Source: Caldifarciminota bacterium
GTDB lineage: Bacteria > WOR-3 > Hydrothermia > UBA1063 > CAJXJZ01
DNA: 5,538 bases
Reading direction: 5' to 3'
Assembly (NCBI GenBank): GCA_027073945.1
Contig: JALTEL010000620.1
Location: 1 to 5,538 of the forward strand
The position numbers were made by a program, and so were the translations under genes. Below, piece by piece: positions 1-5,338 of this stretch. The notes below the pieces were generated by a model. That model searched no databases, was not told the DNA's origin, and worked only from the letters and a program-made list of their open reading frames with translations. The first letter of the stretch is position 1. Every line of letters starts with the position of its first letter.

Positions 1-590
1 CTGACAGAATTGAAAAAAAATATAATATAAAAAAAATTTCAACAGGCGATATACTGAGAAAAGCAGTTCTTGAGAACACGGATTACGGCCAGAAGGCAAA
101 GACTTATATGGATAAAGGTCTATTAGTGCCAGATGAACTGATATTGAAAATAGTGGAATCTGAAATTGCTCGTACAGATGAGTTTATTCTGGACGGTTTT
201 CCCAGAAATGTTTATCAGGCCGAGTCCCTGGAACATATGCTTAAGAAAATCAACAAGTCGCTCACACATGTGGTTTACCTGTATGTGGATGACAATATTG
301 TTAAGCAAAGACTTATGGCAAGGAGAGTATGCCCATCCTGTGGCGCAGTGTATAATTTGTTAACCAATCCGCCTAAGGATGATAATAAATGTGATGTATG
401 TGGCGCCGAGCTTGTCAGAAGGGATGATGACTCTGAACAAACTATATCCAAAAGGTTAAAGGTATATCACGAACAAACTGAGCCCATTTTGCAATTTTAT
501 GTTAAAAAGGGCATTCTTATCAAAGTGGATGCAGACATGTCACCGTCTGATGTTTTTGTTCTTCTCTGTGAAAAAATAGGGTTAAAATGA
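1..590 (+). CDS. adk: Adenylate kinase, zinc-lid type (5' partial)
   Basis: Adenylate kinase interconverts ATP + AMP and 2 ADP in the cytoplasm. The frame is open from the left edge (first full codon at base 3) to the TGA at 588-590, giving 195 visible residues. The ISTGD AMP-site motif falls at visible residues 12-16, so about 17 residues including the P-loop lie outside the window. An internal ATG at 108 would cut off this conserved part and is not the start. Visible motifs are DGFPR (64-68, AMP-binding Arg68) and a lid with C110-x2-C113-x16-C130-x2-C133, a Cys4 zinc site. Next come RRDDD (139-143) and SKRL (149-152), which supply the conserved lid/core arginines R139 and R151. With the missing part the protein would be about 212 aa, normal for the long-lid family. 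The stop overlaps the map start as ATGA. Two A8 runs (13-20, 29-36) are indel-prone, but the frame is intact. Confidence 0.97.
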   Translation, partial: DRIEKKYNIKKISTGDILRKAVLENTDYGQKAKTYMDKGLLVPDELILKIVESEIARTDEFILDGFPRNVYQAESLEHMLKKINKSLTHVVYLYVDDNIVKQRLMARRVCPSCGAVYNLLTNPPKDDNKCDVCGAELVRRDDDSEQTISKRLKVYHEQTEPILQFYVKKGILIKVDADMSPSDVFVLLCEKIGLK

Positions 591-1342
591 TTTACATAAA
601 AAACCAGGAACAGATAGATGGAATAAAAAAGTCATGTGAATTGCTTGCACTTTTATTTAATGCAATAGAAGAATCTGGAATAATTGAAGAAGGTATTACA
701 ACAGGTGAAATAGATAAGTTTGTTGAAGATTTTATTGTTGAACACCATGGTACTCCTGCATTTAAAGGCTATAATGGGTTTCCTGCGGCTGCATGCATAT
801 CATTGAATGATGAAGTTGTCCATGGTATACCCGGCAAAAGAAAAGTACCAGCGAATTCTCTTGTTAAGGTTGATTCAGGCATCAATCTTGACGGTTATAT
901 ATCGGATGCAGCAAGGACTTACATTGTTGGTGTTGTAAATTCGCGAACACGAGAGTTGGTGGAGGGCACAAGGGAAGCTTTTTATAATGGCATAAGTCCT
1001 GTAAAAGAGGGTATTCATCTTTCAGACATATCATACAATGTAGAAGAAACTGCCATGAAATACAACCTTGGTATAGTTAAAGAATTAGGAGGGCATGGCG
1101 TGGGACTGAGGTTACATGAGGACCCATTTGTTCCGAACTATGGAAGACCTGGAAGAGGCCCTGTCCTGAAGTCGGGAATGGTATTGGCTATTGAGCCTAT
1201 GTTAACGCTTGGCAGTGGTAAAGTTTTTACTAAGAAAGATGGGTGGACAATTGCAACAAAAGATAAAAGTCTATCAGCACATTATGAAAATACCATACTC
1301 GTTCTGGAGAATGGAGTGAAAATATTAACGGAGATGCAATAA
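587..1342 (+). CDS. map: Methionine aminopeptidase, type I
   Basis: This enzyme removes the initiator Met from nascent proteins at the ribosome using a dinuclear metal centre. The 251-aa length is normal for the minimal type Ia form, with no N-terminal zinc-finger extension. All five expected metal ligands are seen: D96 (VDSG), D107 (ISDAARTY), H170 (GGHG), E203 (AIEPM) and E234 (HYEN). The catalytic histidines H79 (VVHGIP) and H177 (LHEDP) are also present. The start at 587 overlaps the adk stop by 4 bp, with a short AGGG SD at 578-581. The N-terminus [10 protein letters not shown] fits the family. The TAA stop overlaps the infA start by 1 bp, so translation is probably coupled through adk, map and infA. 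Confidence 0.98.
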   Translation: MIYIKNQEQIDGIKKSCELLALLFNAIEESGIIEEGITTGEIDKFVEDFIVEHHGTPAFKGYNGFPAAACISLNDEVVHGIPGKRKVPANSLVKVDSGINLDGYISDAARTYIVGVVNSRTRELVEGTREAFYNGISPVKEGIHLSDISYNVEETAMKYNLGIVKELGGHGVGLRLHEDPFVPNYGRPGRGPVLKSGMVLAIEPMLTLGSGKVFTKKDGWTIATKDKSLSAHYENTILVLENGVKILTEMQ

Positions 1343-1560
1343 TGGCAAAAAAAGGCGTGATAAAAATGGAGGGCACAATAAAAGAGGTGCTTCCAAATGC
1401 TATGTTCAGAGTGGAGCTTGATAATGGATTGCTTGTACTTGCACATGTGGCAGGTAAGATGCGCATGCATTTCATAAGAATACTTCCGGGCGATAGAGTG
1501 GTTGTAGAGCTCTCTCCGTACGATTTGACGAGAGGGAGAATTATATACAGACATAAGTAA
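1342..1560 (+). CDS. infA: Translation initiation factor IF-1
   Basis: IF-1 is a small OB-fold protein that sits in the 30S A site during initiation and works with IF-2 and IF-3. The 72-aa length is that of the standard bacterial factor. Conserved blocks are an [17 protein letters not shown] segment near the N-terminus, HVAGKMR (35-41), then [26 protein letters not shown] 1342 was chosen because it gives the usual MAKK start, has GGAG at 1330-1333, and overlaps the map stop as TAATG. An in-frame ATG eight codons later would cut into the first strand. It is followed by the largest gap in the cluster (66 bp). Confidence 0.98.
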   Translation: MAKKGVIKMEGTIKEVLPNAMFRVELDNGLLVLAHVAGKMRMHFIRILPGDRVVVELSPYDLTRGRIIYRHK

Positions 1561-1563
1561 AGT

Positions 1564-1592
1564 TTGATTAGACGTGCGAATTGTATTAAAAT
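1564..1592 (+). promoter_or_regulatory. Weak candidate internal promoter in the infA-rpmJ gap
   Basis: TTGATT (1564-1569) and TAAAAT (1587-1592) are separated by 17 bp, a 4/6 and 5/6 match to sigma70-type boxes. They lie in the 66-bp non-coding gap, the only internal junction with room for a promoter. A transcript would begin near 1599 and lead straight into the rpmJ SD at 1614. The region is AT-rich, so such matches arise easily by chance. The promoter role is inference. Confidence 0.25.
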
Positions 1593-1626
1593 ATAAACCT
1601 TCATAGAAAACATAAGGGGAGATATT

Positions 1627-1740
1627 ATGAAAGTAAGGTCATCAGTTAAGAAGATGTGTAATAAGTGTAAGATTGTTCGTCGTAAGGGAAGGGTTTGGGT
1701 TATATGCGAAAATCCGAAGCACAAACAAAGACAGGGGTAG
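1627..1740 (+). CDS. rpmJ: 50S ribosomal protein L36 (zinc-binding form)
   Basis: L36 is a tiny large-subunit protein that stabilises 23S rRNA late in 50S assembly. The 37-aa product starts [11 protein letters not shown] and ends KHKQRQG, the standard bacterial length and sequence pattern. It is the zinc-ribbon (C+) form, with C11-x2-C14-x12-C27-x4-H32 all present. A strong SD, AAGGGGAG (1614-1621), lies 5 bp before the ATG. It ends 10 bp before rpsM, and its TAG stop is part of the rpsM SD. The gene is easily missed in automatic calls because of its size. Confidence 0.97.
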   Translation: MKVRSSVKKMCNKCKIVRRKGRVWVICENPKHKQRQG

Positions 1741-1746
1741 GAGGAG
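1739..1746 (+). promoter_or_regulatory. rpsM ribosome binding site overlapping the rpmJ stop
   Basis: AGGAGGAG is a near-ideal SD, 4 bp before the rpsM ATG, and it shares the AG of the rpmJ TAG stop. A ribosome terminating on rpmJ ends on the rpsM SD, which supports coupling and fixes the rpsM start. Confidence 0.85.
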
Positions 1747-1750
1747 ATAG

Positions 1751-2128
1751 ATGGCAAGAATAGCAGGTGTTGAGCTTCCTAAAAATAAAAGAGTTGAAGT
1801 TGCGCTGACGTACATTTTTGGTATTGGTATTTCCACTTCACATAAAATACTCGAAAAAACAGGCGTTTCTCCTGATACAAGAGTTAAAAATCTGACATCT
1901 GAAGAGATAGCAAAGTTACGTGAGGAGATGCAAAATTATAAACTTGAAGGTGCCTTGAGGAACGAAATCTCAAGAAACATTAAAAAGTTGATTGATATCG
2001 GATGTTACAGGGGCCTTCGTCATAAGGCAGGTTTACCTGTCAGAGGACAGAGAACAAGGTCCAATGCCAGAACAAGAAGGGGACCGAGAGGCAATATGCT
2101 AAAGCGCGTGAAAAAGGGAGGTAAATAA
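1751..2128 (+). CDS. rpsM: 30S ribosomal protein S13
   Basis: S13 binds the head of 16S rRNA and contacts the 50S subunit and tRNA in the P site. The 125-aa product has the family start [10 protein letters not shown], the helix-hairpin-helix-like YIFGIG (21-26), and the C-terminal block [20 protein letters not shown] (84-103). The basic tail [21 protein letters not shown] follows, and it reaches the P-site tRNA in known structures. Length is normal. It begins the segment that corresponds to the alpha operon of E. coli. Its TAA overlaps the rpsK ATG by one base, with a GGGAGGT SD at 2116-2122 inside its last codons. Confidence 0.98.
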   Translation: MARIAGVELPKNKRVEVALTYIFGIGISTSHKILEKTGVSPDTRVKNLTSEEIAKLREEMQNYKLEGALRNEISRNIKKLIDIGCYRGLRHKAGLPVRGQRTRSNARTRRGPRGNMLKRVKKGGK

Positions 2129-2532
2129 TGGCAAAAAGAACGAGTTCCCAAACATTAAGGAGAAAGAAAAAAAGAGCCAGAGGAATTGAACCTGTGGGGA
2201 TTGCGCATATAAATTCAGGTTTTAATAATACTATAGTTACTATAACAGATTTAAAAGGTAATACCATTACCTGGGCCAGTGGGGGAGCTGTCGGATATTC
2301 GGGCACACGCAAAGGCACACCATTTGTAGCGATGCTTGCGGCAGAAAAAGCAGCCAAAGAAGCGAAATCTTTAGGTGTACAAAAGGTTGAAGTATGGGTG
2401 AAAGGCCCCGGTCCGGGCAGGGAGTCCGCAATAAGAGCTATACAGTCTGCCGGGCTTCAGGTTTTTGCAATAAGGGATGTTACTCCCATTCCCCACAATG
2501 GTTGCAGACCGCCAAAGAGAAGGAGGGTCTAA
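2128..2532 (+). CDS. rpsK: 30S ribosomal protein S11
   Basis: S11 lies on the 30S platform near the mRNA exit (E site). The 134-aa product has a Lys/Arg-rich N-terminus ([19 protein letters not shown]) and then the family core. Core blocks are [17 protein letters not shown] (25-41), [11 protein letters not shown] (57-67), [12 protein letters not shown] (93-104) and the hallmark end [14 protein letters not shown] (121-134). The Asn-Gly at 124-125 matches the site found as isoaspartate in E. coli S11. It is coupled to both neighbours by one-base TAATG overlaps, and the rpsD SD is read as its last Lys-Arg-Arg codons. Confidence 0.98.
   Translation: MAKRTSSQTLRRKKKRARGIEPVGIAHINSGFNNTIVTITDLKGNTITWASGGAVGYSGTRKGTPFVAMLAAEKAAKEAKSLGVQKVEVWVKGPGPGRESAIRAIQSAGLQVFAIRDVTPIPHNGCRPPKRRRV
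2520..2526 (+). promoter_or_regulatory. rpsD ribosome binding site, decides the S4 start
   Basis: AAGGAGG lies 5 bp before the ATG at 2532. The same frame is open upstream to an ATG at 2394, but that longer product would carry 46 extra residues read out of frame from rpsK. The SD and the S4 family start MARYTGPKC both place the start at 2532. Confidence 0.9.
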
Positions 2533-3161
2533 TGGCAAGATATACAGGACCGAAATGCAGACTATGCAGAAGAGAAGGGGAAAAGCTCTTTTTGAAAGGT
2601 GACAGATGCTTAACTAACTGCCCACTTGATGGAAAACGCAGGTATCCACCCGGCATACATGGGCAAAGTTCAAGAAGAAAGCTCTCAATTTATGGGATGC
2701 AGTTGCGTGAAAAGCAAAAAGTAAAAAGAATTTACGGAATGCTTGAATCTCAGTTTAAGAAGTTCTTTAACAATGCACGTAAAATGGGTGGAAATGCTGG
2801 AGAGAATCTACTTTCGCTACTTGAACGCAGGCTGGATAATGTTGTTTACCACATGGGGTTGGCATCAAGCAGGACACAGGCCAGACAACTTGTTTCGCAT
2901 GGACATGTTAAGGTGAACGGTAGAAAAGTTAATATTCCGTCCTTTATAGTAAGGGAGGGTGATGTGATAACACCGCGAGATAAAGCGAAAAAGGTTAAGA
3001 CTATTCAAGATAACTTTGAGAATTTTGACCCTACAAGCGCTCCTGCCTGGATTTCTGTGGATAAGAATAAAATGGAAGCAAAAATCGTTCGTCTGCCGAT
3101 AAGATCTGATGTTACATATCCTGTTAATGAAACACTTATAGTTGAGCTTTATTCAAAGTAA
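2532..3161 (+). CDS. rpsD: 30S ribosomal protein S4 (zinc-binding form)
   Basis: S4 is a primary 16S rRNA binding protein that nucleates 30S body assembly. In E. coli it also represses the alpha operon. The 209-aa product starts [16 protein letters not shown]. The N-terminal zinc-finger cysteines are C9, C12, C26 and C30, so this is the C+ form. The last pair is spaced x3, one residue shorter than the x4 I recall for the Thermus protein. The S4 RNA-binding fold covers about 98-160, with [35 protein letters not shown] and VREGDVI. The C-terminal part ([10 protein letters not shown]...[22 protein letters not shown]) is the usual domain. It overlaps the rpsK stop by one base and is followed by a 15-bp gap to rpoA. 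Any autoregulatory role here is untested. Confidence 0.98.
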   Translation: MARYTGPKCRLCRREGEKLFLKGDRCLTNCPLDGKRRYPPGIHGQSSRRKLSIYGMQLREKQKVKRIYGMLESQFKKFFNNARKMGGNAGENLLSLLERRLDNVVYHMGLASSRTQARQLVSHGHVKVNGRKVNIPSFIVREGDVITPRDKAKKVKTIQDNFENFDPTSAPAWISVDKNKMEAKIVRLPIRSDVTYPVNETLIVELYSK

Positions 3162-3176
3162 GGCAGGGGTGTAATT

Positions 3177-4184
3177 ATGACAATGAAATTGGTTTTCCCT
3201 GAAGGTATTGTAAAAGAAGAAGAAGACGAAAAGTACGGCAGATTTGTGTTCAAACCGCTTGAGCGTGGTTTTGGAACAACAATTGGCAACAGCATCCGAA
3301 GGGTGCTTTTATCTTCTATCGAAGGTGCTGCTATCTATGCCGTAAGAATTGACGGGGTGCTGCATGAGTTTACGTCCATTGATGGAGTATTTGAAGATGT
3401 CCCTGAAATAGTATTAAATCTTAAAAAAATACGTGTAAGATTCCTTATTCCAGATGAGAAAAAAGCGACATTTACTCTTGAACATCATGGAAAAGGATTG
3501 GTTAAAGCGGGAGACATACATACTCCGGAATATACGGAGATAATTAATCCAGAGCAAGAAATAGCAAATATCACGGATGACAACGCCAGAATTTCTATGG
3601 AATTGCTTGTAAATAGAGGATTCGGGTATGTGCGTACTGAGGAAATGTATAATGTAGAGGTCCCTGAGAGATTCTTCCTGATTGATGCTATTTACAGCCC
3701 AGTGACAAAAGTTAACTATAAAGTGGAAAATTTCCGTGTAAAATCAAGAACAGATTACGAAAAATTGATTATTGAAGTATGGACAGACGGCACCATTAGG
3801 CCTGAAAATGCCATAAAAAAGACTGCAGGACTTTTGAAAGAACATTGTGAAAGACTTCTTACATTTGTTCAGCCAAAGGTAGAGAAAGAAGAGGATATCA
3901 TTAAGTTTGAAGAGCGTGAGCGGATGAGAAATATTCTACTCAATAAAATAGAGTTTCTGGAGCTTTCAAGGAGAACTATCAATTGTCTGAGAAATGCGGG
4001 CATAACAAGGATATATCAGTTAATATCCAAGACAGGTGAGGAACTTCTGGAAGTGAAAAATTTTGGTCAAAAATCACTGTCTGAAATTAACGAAAAACTG
4101 GATAAATTCGGGTTTACACTTGGAATAGACATTTACAAATATTTCGACAAGGAGGAATTAGATGAGGCATCAAAACAGAATTAA
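3177..4184 (+). CDS. rpoA: DNA-directed RNA polymerase subunit alpha
   Basis: Alpha dimerises to start RNA polymerase assembly, and its C-terminal domain binds UP elements and activators. The 335-aa product has both domains. In the N-terminal domain the dimerisation helix motif LERGFGTTIGNSIRRVLLSS spans 28-47. A charged linker follows around 235-250. The C-terminal domain is about 253-322, with LSRRTINCL and NFGQKSLSEI. By alignment to E. coli the DNA-contact residues R265, N268, C269, G296, K298 and S299 are kept as R266, N269, C270, G297, K299 and S300. ATG 3177 was chosen over ATG 3183 because AGGGGTG (3165-3171) is 5 bp from it. The last eight codons before the stop overlap rplQ in another frame, so the tail DEASKQN is set by that overlap. 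Confidence 0.98.
   Translation: MTMKLVFPEGIVKEEEDEKYGRFVFKPLERGFGTTIGNSIRRVLLSSIEGAAIYAVRIDGVLHEFTSIDGVFEDVPEIVLNLKKIRVRFLIPDEKKATFTLEHHGKGLVKAGDIHTPEYTEIINPEQEIANITDDNARISMELLVNRGFGYVRTEEMYNVEVPERFFLIDAIYSPVTKVNYKVENFRVKSRTDYEKLIIEVWTDGTIRPENAIKKTAGLLKEHCERLLTFVQPKVEKEEDIIKFEERERMRNILLNKIEFLELSRRTINCLRNAGITRIYQLISKTGEELLEVKNFGQKSLSEINEKLDKFGFTLGIDIYKYFDKEELDEASKQN
4149..4155 (+). promoter_or_regulatory. rplQ ribosome binding site inside rpoA
   Basis: AAGGAGG sits inside the rpoA coding sequence (read there as Lys-Glu-Glu in the C-terminal tail), 6 bp before the rplQ ATG at 4162. It is a full-strength SD and fixes the rplQ start even though this makes the genes overlap by 23 bp. Confidence 0.85.
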
Positions 4185-4590
4185 AAGATTAGGACGGGCA
4201 AGAGAGCATAGAAAATCCCTTTTTAGAAATCAGGTAATTTCACTTTTGCAGCAAGGTATGATAAAGACCACTTTAAGAAAGGCTAAAGAGACTTCAAAAT
4301 ATGCAGAGAAAATGATAACCCTCGGAAAAAAGGCTGATCTTACATCCAGGAGGGTTGCTCATAGGTTCTTAACCACAAGAGAAATGACAAACAAATTATT
4401 TGAGGAAATAGCCCCTTTGTTTAAAGATAGGAATGGCGGATACACAAGAATTTACAAACTTGGAAAAAGAAGGGGTGACAATGCAGAAATGGCCATGTTG
4501 CAATTAACGGAACTTCCCAGAAAAGAGGAGGAGCCTTCTGAAAAGAAAGAGAAGAAAAAGGGCTTTCTTGGTCTAAAAAAAGGCAAATAG
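4162..4590 (+). CDS. rplQ: 50S ribosomal protein L17 with Lys/Glu-rich C-terminal tail
   Basis: L17 is a large-subunit protein near the peptide exit tunnel. The 142-aa product starts MRHQNRIKRLGR, matching the family MRHR....LGR start, and continues with HRKSLFRNQ, MIKTTLRKAKE (33-43), MITLGKKADL (51-60) and the signature DRNGGYTRIYKLGKRRGDNAEMAMLQL (89-115). The core ends near 118. The remaining 24 residues (PRKEEEPSEKKE... to KGLKKGK-like end) are charged and low in complexity, beyond the shortest L17 proteins. The start overlaps the rpoA 3' end by 23 bp. The tail contains an A7 run (4575-4581), so the exact C-terminus depends on correct base calling there. Confidence 0.97.
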   Translation: MRHQNRIKRLGRAREHRKSLFRNQVISLLQQGMIKTTLRKAKETSKYAEKMITLGKKADLTSRRVAHRFLTTREMTNKLFEEIAPLFKDRNGGYTRIYKLGKRRGDNAEMAMLQLTELPRKEEEPSEKKEKKKGFLGLKKGK

Positions 4591-4625
4591 CCATCTTATA
4601 ATGATTTTTGTAGGATAAAGTCCAG

Positions 4626-4644
4626 TTTAACATCAGTTGTTAAA
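4626..4644. repeat. Inverted repeat, 7-bp AT-rich arms
   Basis: TTTAACA (4626-4632) and TGTTAAA (4638-4644) are perfect inverted arms around a 5-base loop, 35 bp after the rplQ stop. The position would suit an operon-end hairpin, but the stem has one G:C pair and no T-run follows on either strand, so termination is doubtful. Confidence 0.4.
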
Positions 4645-4674
4645 AAGATATACATTTTATTTCACTCTGTTTGA

Positions 4675-4690
4675 ATAATTTATAAATTAT
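4675..4690. repeat. 16-bp perfect AT palindrome
   Basis: ATAATTTATAAATTAT reads the same on both strands. It consists only of A and T, so chance is a real explanation. It could be a protein-binding palindrome or a melting-prone spacer between the ribosomal operon and the next unit. No function can be assigned. Confidence 0.4.
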
Positions 4691-4739
4691 GTTCAGACGC
4701 AGAATTTATAGTAATAAATGTAAAACTGAAGATTAGCAT

Positions 4740-4768
4740 TTGAGTACACCTTGGGCACCCTGTATAAT
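4740..4768 (+). promoter_or_regulatory. Candidate sigma70-type promoter for the downstream unit
   Basis: A perfect -10 box TATAAT (4763-4768) lies exactly 17 bp after TTGAGT (4740-4745; 4/6 match to TTGACA, with TTGA intact). Transcription would start near 4775, leaving a leader of about 150 nt before the ORF at 4928. This is the best promoter match I found in the window, and it sits where a new unit should begin after the ribosomal cluster. It is based on sequence match only. Confidence 0.45.
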
Positions 4769-4786
4769 AGAAACTATATGGTTGCC
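4754..4786. repeat. Inverted repeat enclosing the -10 box
   Basis: GGCACC (4754-4759) pairs with GGTTGCC (4780-4786) with one bulged T. A smaller hairpin, ATAG-AAA-CTAT (4767-4777), lies between them. The arms flank the candidate TATAAT. This could be an operator or a 5'-end RNA hairpin. No T-run follows, so it is not a standard terminator. Confidence 0.35.
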
Positions 4787-4927
4787 TGTGAAAAATGGGA
4801 TGTTAACGGTGATTGAAGTGTAATTTCAGTTATCTTAAATAGTAAGGCGGTCGGTTTGATTCCCTTAAAATTGCTGGTTAAGGTAATTCCTCCGGAAGAA
4901 TATCAGGTTTTTTAATGCTGAGATAAA

Positions 4928-5338
4928 ATGGTTTCATCTTTATTACTCGTAACAACTTTATTTTTTAGTACCGGCAGGTTGCAGGATAACTGGTTTCAAT
5001 ACAATATTCTCGGATTTGAACTTGGGTATCATAAATTTAAAATTTCTGTTCTTGAAATTGCTTATGGTTCTCTATCTAAAGGGTATGGTATCGGAGCCGG
5101 ACTGTTTGAATATAATGCTCCATTATTTGAATTTTTACCGGTTATTCTTTACCTTGTTAAACCCCTTGGCAATAATGGAGGGCCGGTCAGCGGGAAGTTC
5201 GGCGGTCCCGTGTTATTTTCAGTTGGTTATCAATATCCCGCAGTTGCTTATATATTCACGAGGAGTAGCATTCTCACCATAAATCAAGGTACAAGGGGGG
5301 CTATCTTCGGAAATGGGCTTAGGTATTGGGAAAATTAG
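4928..5338 (+). CDS. Hypothetical beta-rich protein, possibly exported; may be damaged
   Basis: I do not recognise this 136-aa product. Residues 1-14 are hydrophobic (MVSSLLLVTTLFFS) and signal-like but lack the usual basic start. The rest is rich in Gly, aromatic residues and alternating hydrophobic/polar stretches (FKISVLEIAYGSL, PVLFSVGYQYPAVAYIF) with Gly-rich turns (GNNGGPVSGKFGGP), as in secreted beta proteins or outer-membrane strands. It has no metal or catalytic motif that I can name. The SD is poor. An ATG at 4915 in another frame gives Met-Leu-Arg then stop, and loss of one base near 4924 would join it to this frame as a typical signal peptide. The 3' end overlaps the minus-strand ferritin-like frame by 20 bp, near an apparent breakpoint, so the C-terminus may not be native. 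Codon use looks coding. A promoter candidate lies 160 bp upstream. Confidence 0.5.
   Translation: MVSSLLLVTTLFFSTGRLQDNWFQYNILGFELGYHKFKISVLEIAYGSLSKGYGIGAGLFEYNAPLFEFLPVILYLVKPLGNNGGPVSGKFGGPVLFSVGYQYPAVAYIFTRSSILTINQGTRGAIFGNGLRYWEN

Larger units (their letters stand above)
4591..4927. other. AT-rich intergenic stretch after rplQ, no convincing gene
   Basis: These 337 bp follow the end of the ribosomal cluster. They contain three AT-only inverted repeats (4626-4644, 4675-4690, 4704-4719), a promoter candidate (4740-4768) inside a larger inverted repeat (4754-4786), and an imperfect palindrome ATTCcTCCGGAaGAAT (4886-4901) followed by a T6 run (4908-4913). No classical GC-stem/T-run terminator is visible for the operon. 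Reading the same frame as the next gene, 4730-4813 and 4817-4912 are open but have no good ATG and are closed by stops at 4814-4816, 4913-4915 and 4919-4921. This may be a decayed gene or chance. No tRNA or other RNA gene was recognised. Confidence 0.6.

Noticed and set aside
108..590. Adenylate kinase starting at the internal ATG 108
   Set aside because: The frame is open to the left edge and reads the conserved ISTGD block upstream of 108, so the true start lies outside the window.
1230..1757. Long minus-strand open frame opposite map, infA and rpmJ
   Set aside because: It runs antisense across three conserved genes, shows no recognisable domain, and is explained as a shadow of their codon use.
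1700..1760. E. coli-like S4 repressor pseudoknot before rpsM
   Set aside because: Only 10 bp separate rpmJ and rpsM, and I could not find the nested helices of that element by eye.
2040..2357. Minus-strand open frame opposite rpsM and rpsK
   Set aside because: It is antisense to two conserved ribosomal protein genes, and its hydrophobic composition is what reverse reading of Lys/Gly/Ala-rich codons gives.
2394..2531. N-terminal extension of S4 from ATG 2394
   Set aside because: The 46 extra residues are an out-of-frame reading of rpsK. The SD at 2520-2526 and the family start MARYTGPKC place the start at 2532.
4597..4602. TATAAT just after rplQ as a second promoter
   Set aside because: There is no -35 box at acceptable spacing. 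The nearest, TTGGTC at 4568-4573, is 23 bp away.
4886..4913. Palindrome ATTCcTCCGGAaGAAT plus T6 as an intrinsic terminator
   Set aside because: The stem has an internal mismatch and almost no loop, and the T-run is separated from it by six bases. It would also stop transcription just before the hypothetical gene.
4856..4915. 19-codon ORF from TTG 4856 with AAGGCGG upstream
   Set aside because: It is very short with a non-ATG start, and is better treated as part of the stop-broken segment than as a gene.
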